From Regnicoccus_A sp014224355 (GTDB taxonomy: Bacteria; Cyanobacteriota; Cyanobacteriia; PCC-6307; Cyanobiaceae), in the NCBI RefSeq assembly GCF_050920705.1, contig NZ_CP154799.1:2728001-2792000 (forward strand): a DNA stretch of 64,000 nt, in the 5' to 3' direction. Position 1 is the stretch's first letter. Each line of letters begins with the position of its first letter. The notes below the pieces were generated by a model, which saw nothing but the letters and a program-made list of their open reading frames with translations, was not told where the DNA came from and did no database searches. Below are positions 35,024-44,038 of this stretch, piece after piece. The translations under genes were made by a program, and so were the position numbers.

Positions 35024-36160
35024 GTGAGATCATCCCGGCGCCCATTCGGCACCGGCCCGGCCGTCTCCCTGTTCACCCTCGGCACGATGCGGGCCCTCGG
35101 CAGCCCCGACCAGATGCTGGAGGTGCTGGAAGCCGCGATCGACGCTGGCATCAACCACCTCGAGACAGCCCCGTCCTACGGGCCGGCCGAGGCCTACCTG
35201 GGCCAGGCCATGAGCAGGATCAGCGGGAGCCGCCCAGGTGCACGCGGCGATCTTGTCCTCACCAGCAAGATCCTGCCTGGGGGATCCCTGCAGAGCGGCC
35301 AGGAGCAGCTGCGCGCCAGCCTGGAGCGACTGGGGGTGTCCCGCCTCGACAACCTGGCCGTCCATGGCCTCAACCGTCCTGAGCACCTGGAGTGGGCCCT
35401 TCGGGGCGAAGGTGCCCGCCTGCTGGAGTGGGCCCTGGCAAAGGGGCTGGTGGGTCAGCTGGGCTTCAGCAGCCACGGTTCAAGGCCCCTGATCACGCAG
35501 ACCCTGGCCAGCGGGCGGTTCAGCTTCTGCAGCCTGCATCTGCACCTGTTCGATCCGGAGCGGCTGCCGCTGGCGCAGCTGGCTCTCGCCGGGGGCCTGG
35601 GCGTTCTGGCCATCTCCCCAGCCGACAAGGGCGGGCGCCTCTACGACCCATCCCCCGAGCTGATCGCCGACTGCGCGCCCCTGGAGCCCCTGCGCCTGGC
35701 CTACCGCTTCCTGCTGGCCCAGGGCATCAGCACCCTGACCCTCGGGGCCGAGCGCAGGAAAGATCTGGAGCTGGCCGAGGAGCTCAGGGCCAGCGACAGC
35801 CCCCTGGATGCGCAGGAACTGAGTGCCCTCAGCCACCTGGAGGCCAACGGCCGCGCCCGCCTCGGCCCTGAGCGCTGCGGCCAATGCCGGGCCTGCCTGC
35901 CCTGCCCGAGCGGGGTGCCGATCCCGGAGCTTCTGCGCCTGCGCAATCTGGCCCTGGGCCACGGCATGGAGGTCTTTGCCGCCGAGCGCTACAACCTGAT
36001 CGGCCGGGCCGGGCACTGGTGGGAAGCCCTTGATGCCAGCGCCTGCCGCGGCTGCGCTGCCTGCCTGCCCCGCTGTCCCCACGGGTTGGAGATCCCCGCC
36101 CTGCTGGACGACACCCACCAGCGCCTGGCGGCCGCGCCCCGCCGCCGGCTCTGGGGTTAG
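35024..36160 (+). CDS. Aldo/keto reductase with C-terminal 4Fe-4S ferredoxin-type motifs
   Basis: 378 residues from GTG 35024 (no ATG available). The AKR barrel includes SLFTLGTMRALG, INHLETAPSYGPAEAYLGQA (catalytic Tyr region), LTSKI, LDNLAVHGLNRPEHL and LGVLAISPADKGGRLYD. The C-terminus carries CGQCRACLPCPSG and CRGCAACLPRCPHG, each a CxxCxxC series followed by CP, so two 4Fe-4S clusters are predicted. This architecture suggests a flavin-independent reductase fed by ferredoxin-type electrons; the substrate is unknown. Convergent with the Tat lipoprotein gene, overlapping by 4 bp. Confidence 0.87.
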   Translation: MRSSRRPFGTGPAVSLFTLGTMRALGSPDQMLEVLEAAIDAGINHLETAPSYGPAEAYLGQAMSRISGSRPGARGDLVLTSKILPGGSLQSGQEQLRASLERLGVSRLDNLAVHGLNRPEHLEWALRGEGARLLEWALAKGLVGQLGFSSHGSRPLITQTLASGRFSFCSLHLHLFDPERLPLAQLALAGGLGVLAISPADKGGRLYDPSPELIADCAPLEPLRLAYRFLLAQGISTLTLGAERRKDLELAEELRASDSPLDAQELSALSHLEANGRARLGPERCGQCRACLPCPSGVPIPELLRLRNLALGHGMEVFAAERYNLIGRAGHWWEALDASACRGCAACLPRCPHGLEIPALLDDTHQRLAAAPRRRLWG

Positions 36161-37224
36161 GACCCACTGCGGTCCCAGAGTGACTGAAGCCAATCACGCT
36201 GCTCTGGCTGCAGTGGCGGCAGGGAGGTGCAGCGTGCAAGAACCGCCGGCTCTGGATACAGCAGGGAGGCCACAGCGGACGGCCAGCGGGCCAGCGCTGC
36301 GGCCAGGAGCTCCCGGCGCAGCGGCGGCACCCAGCCCGCCGCCAGCAGACGGTTGAGCAGGGGGGCTTCCCTGGCCTGCAGCAGCCAACGGAGCGGCGGC
36401 ACCTCCCGGGTCCGGGCCGGACGCAACAGCAGGTTCCACCAGAGGGCAGAGCCGCTGGCAGGGAGCAGGGCCGTCAGGCGAGTGTCACTGCGCAACAGCG
36501 GCAGGACCCGTTGGCTGGGCAACACGGCGGACTCCACTGTGCCGGAGAGCAGGAGATTCAGGCCATCACGATCATCGAGGGCAGCCGCCTGAGCGCGCAG
36601 CCCCACGAGCTGATCGCCCAGGCGGGGATCCCTGAGGCTGGCGGGATCACCGGGGGGAAGCCCCAGCTGACGCAGGGCCAGATCGATCACCAGCCGTGGG
36701 GAGGCGGGCAGCACCAGCTGGCCGCGCAGGCTGGGGTCCATCAGCAGCATCCAGCCCTCTGCCGAGCGGGACACCAGATCGCGGCGGTTGCGCAACACCA
36801 GCATCCAGGTGCCGAAGGCCCAGGGGTAAGCCAGGGGCAGGGCCGGTTCAGGCCGAAACAGGCGGGTGAGCAGCTGGGCCTCGGGCGCCAGCCCCTCCCA
36901 GAGTTCAGAGGCGGCAGGGGTTCCAGGCGGAACGAACGACTGCCAGTCCATGGCCTCCGCCGACCCCAGCCAACCATCCCCCAGCTGCATCAGGGCCGCA
37001 CCCCGCGCGGAGAGCACCGCCTCTGGGCCCTCCAAGGGCTGGGCCCGCCAGGGATCGGGCAGGCGCTTCGCCCAGGCGGAGGGGAACTCGCCGCGGCCAT
37101 AGACCAGCTGCACGGTGGAGCCGCGGCCGCAGCCCCCCAGTAGCCCCATCCCCCCCAGGGCGGAGAGCTGCAGGAGCCTGCGGCGGCTCAGGGAGAGGCT
37201 GAGCTGGTGGGGATCGGCCTGCAT
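36157..37224 (-). CDS. Tat-exported lipoprotein, solute-binding-protein-like
   Basis: 355 residues. The N-terminus SLSRRRLLQLSALGGMGLLG followed by GCG combines a twin-arginine motif (RRRLLQL) with a lipobox ending in Cys at about residue 32, so it should be exported by Tat and lipidated. The body resembles periplasmic polyamine/spermidine-type binding proteins (LAYPWAFGTWMLVLRNRRD), but no permease or ATPase is adjacent. Last gene of the minus-strand run from topA. The ligand is unknown and the family assignment is tentative. Confidence 0.68.
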   Translation of the reverse strand: MQADPHQLSLSLSRRRLLQLSALGGMGLLGGCGRGSTVQLVYGRGEFPSAWAKRLPDPWRAQPLEGPEAVLSARGAALMQLGDGWLGSAEAMDWQSFVPPGTPAASELWEGLAPEAQLLTRLFRPEPALPLAYPWAFGTWMLVLRNRRDLVSRSAEGWMLLMDPSLRGQLVLPASPRLVIDLALRQLGLPPGDPASLRDPRLGDQLVGLRAQAAALDDRDGLNLLLSGTVESAVLPSQRVLPLLRSDTRLTALLPASGSALWWNLLLRPARTREVPPLRWLLQAREAPLLNRLLAAGWVPPLRRELLAAALARWPSAVASLLYPEPAVLARCTSLPPLQPEQRDWLQSLWDRSGS

Positions 37225-37244
37225 CGCTGGACCCTAGGAGGTGA

Positions 37245-38387
37245 TCAGGTGCCGTCCTGCAGCCGCTCCATGGCGCGATCACAGGCGGTGGCCAGGGTGC
37301 CGCAGGAGCGGCCGGTCAACTCCCAGAGCAGGGCCAGACCGCCGGCCCCCACGCCTTCCTTGACATACCCCCGCTCGTAGTCCCGCAGGGCGGGGTTGCG
37401 GCAGTCGCCGAAGCGCAGGGAGCTGGCGAAGGCGATCGGGATGACCCCCCAGCGCTCTCCGAGGCGCTCGAGCAACAGTGCGAGGTTGCTGCCGGGCTCC
37501 TGGGCCACCCAGGCGGTGGTGCCGAGAGCTGCGTGCTCCGCAAGGCAGGGGCGCTGGTGGGGCGGGGCCAGGGCCAGGGCCAGGGCCAGCACCGCCGCCA
37601 TCTGGCTGCCACCGGCCAGCAGCACCGGTACCCGCCGGCCAGCGGTCCCCAGCAGCACCCCCGCCGCCAGGGCCTGCATGGGATCGCCCACGGCGGCCAG
37701 CACCGCCAGAGGATCGACCACCCCCGCCAGCCCCAGTCCCGCCTGAGCCAGCCCACGGCCGGTGAGCTCGCTCTTGAGAGCATGAACCGGCTGGCGCAGG
37801 CTGCCGCTCACCAGTCCCGCCACCTCCACCCCCAGGCCGGTGAGCACCGCCTGGGCTGTGCTGGTGCCTCCGGGCACGCATTCGGCGATCAGCACCGGGG
37901 CCGGCTCGCCCGTGGTGGTGTGATGCCGGGCCGCCCCCCAGCGCTCGCCCCAGCGCAGGCCGAGACGCACCAACCGCTCCACCCGTTGCCGCGGCATGGC
38001 GGCCCCGCTGCTGAGGCAACGGGCTGGGGTGCCTCCCAGGCGCAGATGGGGCACCGCGGGGGCCAAGGGACAACCCAGGTCCGTCACCAGCGGCACCAGG
38101 GCCAGCTCCCGGCAGACCACATGGGAGATCAGGGCCGGGCTGACCCCGGCAGGGAGGGGGGGCAGGGCATGGGGCCGTGTCCCCCCAGGACCGAGCAGCA
38201 GCAGTTCAGCGTCGGCAGCCGCCGTACGCCGACGCACCTCAGGGGTGGCTCCTGCGGCGGAGATGCCCGGCACCGCGGCGGTGTCGGTGCCGGCGAGCAA
38301 CAGCAGAACCTGAGTGGCTGACCACTCGCGGGCCAGGCGCTCGCACCAGCGGCGGGCCTGACCTGGGTCACCGCAGAGGGTGATCAA
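37245..38387 (-). CDS. cobT: CobT-family nicotinate-nucleotide-dependent phosphoribosyltransferase
   Basis: 380 residues; activates the lower-ligand base of cobamides as an alpha-riboside phosphate. It belongs to the archaeal/cyanobacterial CobT subgroup rather than classic E. coli CobT: GGTPARCLSSGAAM, VLIAECVPGGTSTAQAVLTG, VDPLAVLAAVGDPMQALAAG, VLLAGGSQMAAVLALA and the C-terminal YVKEGVGAGGLALLWE. TTG start at 38387, 6 bp after the DUF2232 gene stop. Picocyanobacteria typically make pseudocobalamin, so adenine is a plausible base. Confidence 0.85.
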   Translation of the reverse strand: MITLCGDPGQARRWCERLAREWSATQVLLLLAGTDTAAVPGISAAGATPEVRRRTAAADAELLLLGPGGTRPHALPPLPAGVSPALISHVVCRELALVPLVTDLGCPLAPAVPHLRLGGTPARCLSSGAAMPRQRVERLVRLGLRWGERWGAARHHTTTGEPAPVLIAECVPGGTSTAQAVLTGLGVEVAGLVSGSLRQPVHALKSELTGRGLAQAGLGLAGVVDPLAVLAAVGDPMQALAAGVLLGTAGRRVPVLLAGGSQMAAVLALALALAPPHQRPCLAEHAALGTTAWVAQEPGSNLALLLERLGERWGVIPIAFASSLRFGDCRNPALRDYERGYVKEGVGAGGLALLWELTGRSCGTLATACDRAMERLQDGT

Positions 38388-38393
38388 GGGAGA

Positions 38394-39054
38394 TCAGAGG
38401 GGATCAAGCGCCACCAGGGAGCGCAACTGGGGGGGCGGCTCGCCGATCGGAGCCTGCAGCCGCGGAAAGATCCAGTAAGCCACCGCATGCAGGGCCAGCA
38501 CGTAGACCAGGTTCTGGACCAGCACAAGGCCCAGGGCCATCAGCTGGACCTGGAGCAGGTCAGGCCCGACCCCCAGGTTGAGGAGGGAACTGAGGCGCTC
38601 GAGCACGCCGGAGGCAGCAGCGGTGATCAACACCCAGAGGTTCTCCCCCACCAACAAGGAGAGCACCGCCACCCGCACCAGAAAGCCACCACTGCCGATC
38701 AGCAGGCCCACGCCCCAGGTGAGCCACCAGCTGCGGCGCGCCGCCCATCCCCAGCCCAGCCACAGAGCCAGCAGTCCATAGGGGAACAACACCAGGGGAC
38801 CTCGGATCGGTCCCATCAACGCCACCAGCAGCAGAGAGGCCACCACCGCCCCCTCCCAACCGGGCCGCCAACCCTGCCGCACCTGCAGCAGGGCCAGGGG
38901 CAGAGGCAGGGCCAGGCGAAACAGAGCTCCTCCCCACGGGCAGGTAATAGAGCCCCGCCCAGAGGAGGGCCGTGGCGGAGGCCAGGTAGGCGGTTTCCAC
39001 CAGCTGGCGGGCCTGACGGCGGCTGAGGCTGGTGGGAGGAGACGACGGAGGCAT
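38394..39054 (-). pseudogene. DUF2232 (YybS-like) multi-pass membrane protein, frame broken once
   Basis: The N-terminal part from ATG 39054 (SRRQARQLVETAYLASATAL, then LWAGLYYLPVG) and the C-terminal part (QVRQGWRPGWEGAVVASLLL through PLVLFPYGLLALWLGWGWAA, TWGVGLLIGSGGFLVR and LQLMALGLVLVQNLVYVLAL-type helices) are in different frames. Dropping one base of the C4 run at 38932-38935 gives VGGALFRLALPLPLALLQVR and a continuous protein of about 219 residues with six or so helices. DUF2232 resembles ECF-transporter S components in topology. Adjacent to cobT. Confidence 0.75.
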
Positions 39055-39065
39055 CGCAGCGGGGC

Positions 39066-39617
39066 TCAGCGGGGGGCCGGGGCAGGGCTGGAAGCCGGAG
39101 CGGCGGGTGTGCCGGAAGCAGCAGCGGCAGAGGGAGTGCTTCCGGATGGCATGCGCTCGATCGTCTCCACTTCGAAACTCACTCCGGCGGACCGCAGGGC
39201 TTCGGTGACCACCTCGGCTGGAGCGGAGGGATCAGCGGTGGGCAGTTTGATGGTGATCCGGTAGGAGGCAGAGCCGACAGGTGCCTTGGCGGGCTTGACG
39301 GATTTGGCAGGGTTGGCGGCCGTGCTGGCCTCAGTCTTGGCCGGTGGGGCAGAGGGCGAAGCGGAAGAGGAAGCGGAGGGGGAGGTCGCCCCGGGCTTCG
39401 CTGCCGGAGTCCCGGAGGATGCTGCCCCTGGAGAAGCCGTGGACGGGGTGCCTGCTGCGGAAGCACCTGGGGTGGTGGTGGTGCTCGGCGTGGCCGGTGC
39501 ACTGAAGCTGCCGGAGAGGCGCTCACCCAGGGGTGTGCCGCTGCAGGCGGCCAGGGAAACGGCCAGAGAGGTGGCCAAACCCGCCAGGCTAAGGCCACGG
39601 GCCAGGGGGCGGATCAT
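39066..39617 (-). CDS. Low-complexity Pro/Ser/Ala/Thr-rich lipoprotein, unknown function
   Basis: 183 residues. Signal peptide with lipobox SLAAC (Cys about residue 25), then a long Ala/Ser/Thr/Pro-rich linker to about 110, a small folded segment SYRITIKLPTADPSAPAEVV followed by TEALRSAGVSFEVETIERM, and another Ala/Ser/Pro tail. The folded segment looks like a ferredoxin-like or POTRA-like alpha/beta fragment. ATG at 39617 overlaps the topA stop by one base (TGATG). Confidence 0.7.
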   Translation of the reverse strand: MIRPLARGLSLAGLATSLAVSLAACSGTPLGERLSGSFSAPATPSTTTTPGASAAGTPSTASPGAASSGTPAAKPGATSPSASSSASPSAPPAKTEASTAANPAKSVKPAKAPVGSASYRITIKLPTADPSAPAEVVTEALRSAGVSFEVETIERMPSGSTPSAAAASGTPAAPASSPAPAPR

Positions 39618-42361
39618 CAGCCCTGGCCAGCCTGGATGATCCTGACCGCGCTGGCCCTGGGACGTCCGGTCTTGGTGGTGGAGGGGATCTTGGGCTTGCC
39701 GGCGCCCTCGACCTTGGGCTTGGCTTTGGGCTTGGCCTTTGCCTTGGCCTTGGTCGTGGTCGCGCTGGCCTTGGTGGTGCCGGTCTTGGCTGTCTTGCCC
39801 TTGCCCTTGCCGCTGGCGGCCTTGGCGGCCAGCAACTCCTGAGCCTGCTCCAGGGTGATGGCCTCCGCACCGGTCCCTTCGGGCAGGGAGGCGTTGACCT
39901 TGCCCTGTTTCACATAGAGGCCGTAAGGACCATCGAACACCCCGATGGACTCGCTTTCCCCATCCGGGATGCCCAGATCCCGAAGCGCCGTGCGCCCTCC
40001 CCGCCCGCGCTTGGGCATGGCCAGCAGCTCAAGGGCCCGGGTGAGGCCCACCAGCAGCACATCATCCTCAGCCTTGAGTGAACGGTAATCCTTCTCACCC
40101 TTGCCCTTGTCGTGCACCACATAGGGGCCGAAGCGGCCAAGGCCGGCCTGCACCTTGCCGCCATCGGGATGCTCACCCAGCAGCCTCGGCAGCCGCAGGA
40201 GCCCCAGAGCGTCCTCGAGGCTGAGCTCATCCGGCTTGACGCCTTTGGGCAGGGATGCCCGCTTCGGTTTGGGAGTCTCATCGCTCACCTGGCCCCGCTG
40301 CAGGTAAGGCCCGTACTGGCCGAACAGCAGATAGATGGCATCGCCGGTTTCGGGGTCGACGCCGATGGATTCAGGGCCTTCGCTCTTCTGGCGCAGGATC
40401 AGCTCGGCCTGTTCGCCGTCGAGCTCGGCGGGGGTGATCTCCTGGGGCAGGGTGGCCTTGATCAACTCCTCGTTGCCGTCGTCCCCCACCCGCTTGGCCT
40501 CCAGGTAGGCACCGAAGCGACCAATCCGGACCACGCAGGGGAGGCCCTCCAGCTCGATCGTGCGCGAGGCAGTGGGGTCGATGTCGTCCTCCCGCTGCTG
40601 CACCTGGGTTTCCAGGCCCTTCTCCCCCTTGTAGAACTGGGTGAGGTAGGGAAGCCACTGCAGCTTGCCGGTGGAGATCTCATCCAGGCTCGACTCCATC
40701 CGAGCGGTGAAGCTCGTGTCCACCAGGTCGGGGAAATGGCCCTCCAGCAGGGCAGTCACGGCGAAGGCCGTGAAGCTGGGGGTGAGGGCGTTGCCGGCGA
40801 GGGTGGCGTAACCCCTGTCGACGATCGTGCCGATGATGCTGGCGTAGGTGGACGGGCGGCCGATCCCTTCCTTCTCCAGCATCTTCACCAGGGCGGCCTC
40901 GCTGTAGCGAGCGGGTGGCTGGGTCTGGTGGCCGAGGGCTTCCACCCCGGCGCAGCTGGGCCGGTCATCGACCGCCAGAGAGGGCAGGAGCACCTCCTGT
41001 CCTTCGAGGGCGGCATCGGGATCATCGCTGCCCTCGACATAGGCCCGGAAGAACCCGGGGAAATCGATTCGCTTGCCGCTGGCACGGAAGGTGGCCTGCG
41101 CCACCTGCAGCTCCACGCTCAGCATCGTCAGCCGTGCATCGGCCATCTGCGAGGCCACGGTGCGCTTCCAGATCAGCTCGTAGAGAGCCAGATCCTTGCC
41201 ATCAAGGCCGGTGTCCTTCGGGGTGCGAAAGGCCTCGCCTGAGGGGCGAATCGCTTCGTGGGCTTCCTGGGCGTTGCGCGATTTGGTGCTGAATTGCCGC
41301 GGTGCGGGGCTGAGATAGTCGGGTCCGTATTTCTCCTTGACGCAGGAGCGGGCGGCGTTGATCGCCTGATCGGAGAGATGCACCGAGTCGGTGCGCATGT
41401 AGGTGATGAAGCCGCGCTCGTAGAGGCCCTGCGCGGTGCGCATGGTGTCGCGGGCGGACAGGCGCAGCTTGCGATTGGCCTCCTGCTGCAGGGTGCTGGT
41501 GGTGAAGGGCGGCACCGGCCGGCGGGTGGTGGGCTTGGCCTCCACCTCGGCCACCCGCCAGGGTTGGCTGAGCACCGTTTCGCGCAGGCTGCGAGCTTCG
41601 GATTCCTCCAGCAGGCGCACCTTGCTTCCGGCCTTGAGCGCCCCGGTGGTCTCGTCGAAATCAGAGCCGCCCGCGATTTTCTCGCCACCGACATGGGTGA
41701 GCCTGGCCTCAAAGACACTGCTGTCGTGCTCCAGACGGGCCTTGAGATCCCAGTAGGAGCCACTGCGGAAGGCCCGGCGGGCCCGCTCCCGCTGCACCAG
41801 CAGCCGCACCGCCACCGACTGAACCCGGCCGGCTGAAAGCCCCCAGGCCACCTTCTTCCAGAGCAGAGGCGAAAGGGTGTACCCCACCAGCCGATCCAGG
41901 ATGCGGCGGGTTTCCTGGGCATGGACCAGCTCCATGTCCAGATCACGGGTCTGGTCGAGGGCTCGGCCGATGGCGTCCTTGGTGATCTCGTGGAACACCA
42001 TCCGCTTGACCGGCACCTTGGGGTTGAGCAGCTGCTGCAGGTGCCAGCTGATGCTCTCCCCCTCCCGGTCCTCGTCGGTGGCCAGCAGCAGCTGATCAGC
42101 TCCCTTGAGGGCCTCCTTCAGCTCCTTGACAATCTTTTTCTTGTCCTTGGGAACCACATAGAGCGGTTCGAACTGCTCGGCCGTGTTGACGCCGAGATTG
42201 GCCCACTTCTCCCCTTTGTGGGCGGCAGGAATCTCGCTGGCGTTGTTGGGCAGGTCACGCACATGGCCCATCGACGCCTCGACACGGAAATCCTTCGGCA
42301 GGTAGCCGCGGATGGTGCGGGCCTTGGTGGGGCTCTCGACGATGACCAGCGTGTGCGCCAC
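39617..42361 (-). CDS. topA: DNA topoisomerase I
   Basis: Relaxes negative supercoils. About 914 residues from GTG 42361 (AHTLVIVESPTKARTIRGYL). TOPRIM acidic motif ATDEDREGESISWHL, the active-site region ITYMRTDSVHLS (Tyr about residue 320), and a C-terminus of repeated FGxY units (RFGAYLEAKR, QYGPYLQRGQV, RFGPYVVHDKG, PYGLYVKQGK) in place of zinc fingers, as is common in cyanobacteria. It ends in a Lys/Ala/Thr-rich basic tail of about 60 residues likely to bind DNA nonspecifically. A longer frame to 42415 was rejected. Divergent from ndhB. Confidence 0.96.
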   Translation of the reverse strand: MAHTLVIVESPTKARTIRGYLPKDFRVEASMGHVRDLPNNASEIPAAHKGEKWANLGVNTAEQFEPLYVVPKDKKKIVKELKEALKGADQLLLATDEDREGESISWHLQQLLNPKVPVKRMVFHEITKDAIGRALDQTRDLDMELVHAQETRRILDRLVGYTLSPLLWKKVAWGLSAGRVQSVAVRLLVQRERARRAFRSGSYWDLKARLEHDSSVFEARLTHVGGEKIAGGSDFDETTGALKAGSKVRLLEESEARSLRETVLSQPWRVAEVEAKPTTRRPVPPFTTSTLQQEANRKLRLSARDTMRTAQGLYERGFITYMRTDSVHLSDQAINAARSCVKEKYGPDYLSPAPRQFSTKSRNAQEAHEAIRPSGEAFRTPKDTGLDGKDLALYELIWKRTVASQMADARLTMLSVELQVAQATFRASGKRIDFPGFFRAYVEGSDDPDAALEGQEVLLPSLAVDDRPSCAGVEALGHQTQPPARYSEAALVKMLEKEGIGRPSTYASIIGTIVDRGYATLAGNALTPSFTAFAVTALLEGHFPDLVDTSFTARMESSLDEISTGKLQWLPYLTQFYKGEKGLETQVQQREDDIDPTASRTIELEGLPCVVRIGRFGAYLEAKRVGDDGNEELIKATLPQEITPAELDGEQAELILRQKSEGPESIGVDPETGDAIYLLFGQYGPYLQRGQVSDETPKPKRASLPKGVKPDELSLEDALGLLRLPRLLGEHPDGGKVQAGLGRFGPYVVHDKGKGEKDYRSLKAEDDVLLVGLTRALELLAMPKRGRGGRTALRDLGIPDGESESIGVFDGPYGLYVKQGKVNASLPEGTGAEAITLEQAQELLAAKAASGKGKGKTAKTGTTKASATTTKAKAKAKPKAKPKVEGAGKPKIPSTTKTGRPRASAVRIIQAGQG

Positions 42362-42401
42362 AGGCAGGCGTAAAACCGGTTCCCTCTTTATCGCACCGAG
42401 G

Positions 42402-42423
42402 GGCCATGCTGCCAAACATGGCC
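42402..42423. promoter_or_regulatory. Inverted repeats between divergent topA and ndhB, candidate operator
   Basis: GGCCATG-N8-CATGGCC has perfect 7-bp arms. A second, overlapping repeat TGCCA-N9-TGGCA spans 42410-42428. They lie 40 bp from the topA start and about 50 bp from the ndhB start, in the middle of a 108-bp divergent promoter region. Such nested palindromes often mark a dimeric regulator site. No known consensus recognised. Confidence 0.4.
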
Positions 42424-42472
42424 TGGCAACGCGGCTACAGTCCGCAGCATCACGCCCTGCCGTAGACCAGTG

Positions 42473-44038
42473 ATGACGGTGTTTTGCACCCTTGCCGGTG
42501 GAGGAGCGCCGGCGATCACGGCCCTGCAGCTCAACGCCGGCGCCATCGCCCCTGAAAGCGCCGTGCTGGTGGCTCTGCTGGCCTGCCTGCTGGTGGATCT
42601 GGCCGGGGAGGAGGCGGCGAGCCGCTGGGTGCCACCGATCTGTTACGGCGGCCTGGGCACCGCCCTGGTGCTGCTGGCCCTGCAGTGGAACGCCCCTCTG
42701 GAGCCCTCCTTCCTCGGCTCCTTCCTGGCCGACAACCTGGCCATCGCCTTCCGCGGCGTCGTGGCCGCCTCCACCCTGCTCTCGCTGCTGATCAGCTGGC
42801 GCTATGTGGAGCGCAGCGGCACGCCCGTGGGCGAATACGCCGCCATCCTGCTGGCGGCAACCCTCGGAGCGATGTTCCTCTGCGGTGCAACCGATCTGGT
42901 GAGCATCTTCATCTCACTGGAAACCCTCTCCGTCTCCAGCTACCTGCTTTCCGGCTACATGAAGCGGGATGCCCGCTCGGGTGAGGCGGCGCTCAAATAC
43001 CTGCTGGTGGGTTCGGCGGCGGCGGCGGTGTTCCTCTACGGCGCCTCCCTCCTCTACGGCCTCACCGGCGGTGAAACCAGCCTTGAGGCGGTGGGGGTGG
43101 CCCTGCAGACCAGCGCCACCCCCGTCACGGCCCTGGCCCTGGTGTTCGTGCTGGCCACGGTGGCCTTCAAGATCGCGGCGGTGCCTTTCCACCAGTGGAC
43201 GCCGGATGTCTACGAGGGCTCCCCGACGCCGGTGGTGGCCTTCCTCTCGGTGGGTTCCAAGGCGGCGGGTTTCGCCCTGGCCCTGCGCCTGCTGGTGGGT
43301 TGTTTCGAGAGTTTCGATGCCCAGTGGAAAGTGCTCTTCACCGTGCTGGCGGTGCTGAGCATGACCCTGGGCAATGTGGTGGCCCTGGCCCAGACCTCAA
43401 TGAAGCGGATGCTGGCCTACAGCTCCATCGGCCAGGCGGGCTTCGTGATGATCGGTCTGGTCTGCGGCACCGAGGACGGCTACGCGGCGATGGTGCTTTA
43501 CATGGCCGCCTACCTGTTCATGAACCTGGGAGCCTTCGCCTGCATCATTCTCTTCTCGCTGCGCACAGGAAGCGACCGGATCTCCGACTACGCCGGTCTG
43601 TACCAGAAAGATCCCCTGATCACCCTTGGCCTCAGCCTCTGCCTGCTCTCCCTGGGTGGTATCCCCCCCATGCTGGGATTCTTCGGCAAGATCTACCTCT
43701 TCTTCGCAGGCTGGGCCGATCAGCAATACCTGCTGGTGGTGGTCGGTCTGATCACCTCGGTGGTCTCCATCTATTACTACATCTCAGTGATCAAGATGAT
43801 GGTGGTCAAAGAACCTCAGGAGGCTTCCGACGTGGTCAAGGCCTACCCCGAGATCAGCTGGAGCCTGACGGGAATGCAACCCCTGCGGGCCGCCCTGGTG
43901 GGTTGCGTGCTTGTCACCGCCATCGGAGGCATCCTCTCGAATCCGCTGTTCACCTGGGCCAATTCCGCCGTGGCGGGCACACCGATGCTTCAGCACGCCA
44001 TCGCAGCCAGTGAGTCCGCCGTGGCCGCCCTGGGATGA
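42473..44038 (+). CDS. ndhB: NAD(P)H-quinone oxidoreductase subunit 2 (NdhB)
   Basis: Proton-pumping antiporter-like subunit of NDH-1, used in respiration, cyclic electron flow and CO2 uptake. 521 residues with about fourteen helices. Conserved stretches: TDLVSIFISLETLSVSSYLL, SGYMKRDARSGEAALKYLLV, FHQWTPDVYEGSPTPVVAFL, SVGSKAAGFALALRLL and MTLGNVVALAQTSMKRMLAY followed by SSIGQAGFVMIG. ATG 42473 chosen; GTG 42470 immediately precedes it. The stop overlaps the next ATG by 4 bp. Confidence 0.97.
   Translation: MTVFCTLAGGGAPAITALQLNAGAIAPESAVLVALLACLLVDLAGEEAASRWVPPICYGGLGTALVLLALQWNAPLEPSFLGSFLADNLAIAFRGVVAASTLLSLLISWRYVERSGTPVGEYAAILLAATLGAMFLCGATDLVSIFISLETLSVSSYLLSGYMKRDARSGEAALKYLLVGSAAAAVFLYGASLLYGLTGGETSLEAVGVALQTSATPVTALALVFVLATVAFKIAAVPFHQWTPDVYEGSPTPVVAFLSVGSKAAGFALALRLLVGCFESFDAQWKVLFTVLAVLSMTLGNVVALAQTSMKRMLAYSSIGQAGFVMIGLVCGTEDGYAAMVLYMAAYLFMNLGAFACIILFSLRTGSDRISDYAGLYQKDPLITLGLSLCLLSLGGIPPMLGFFGKIYLFFAGWADQQYLLVVVGLITSVVSIYYYISVIKMMVVKEPQEASDVVKAYPEISWSLTGMQPLRAALVGCVLVTAIGGILSNPLFTWANSAVAGTPMLQHAIAASESAVAALG

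Noticed and set aside
40112..41242. A 376-codon open frame opposite topA
   Set aside because: Antisense to conserved topoisomerase sequence, with a composition typical of GC shadow frames.
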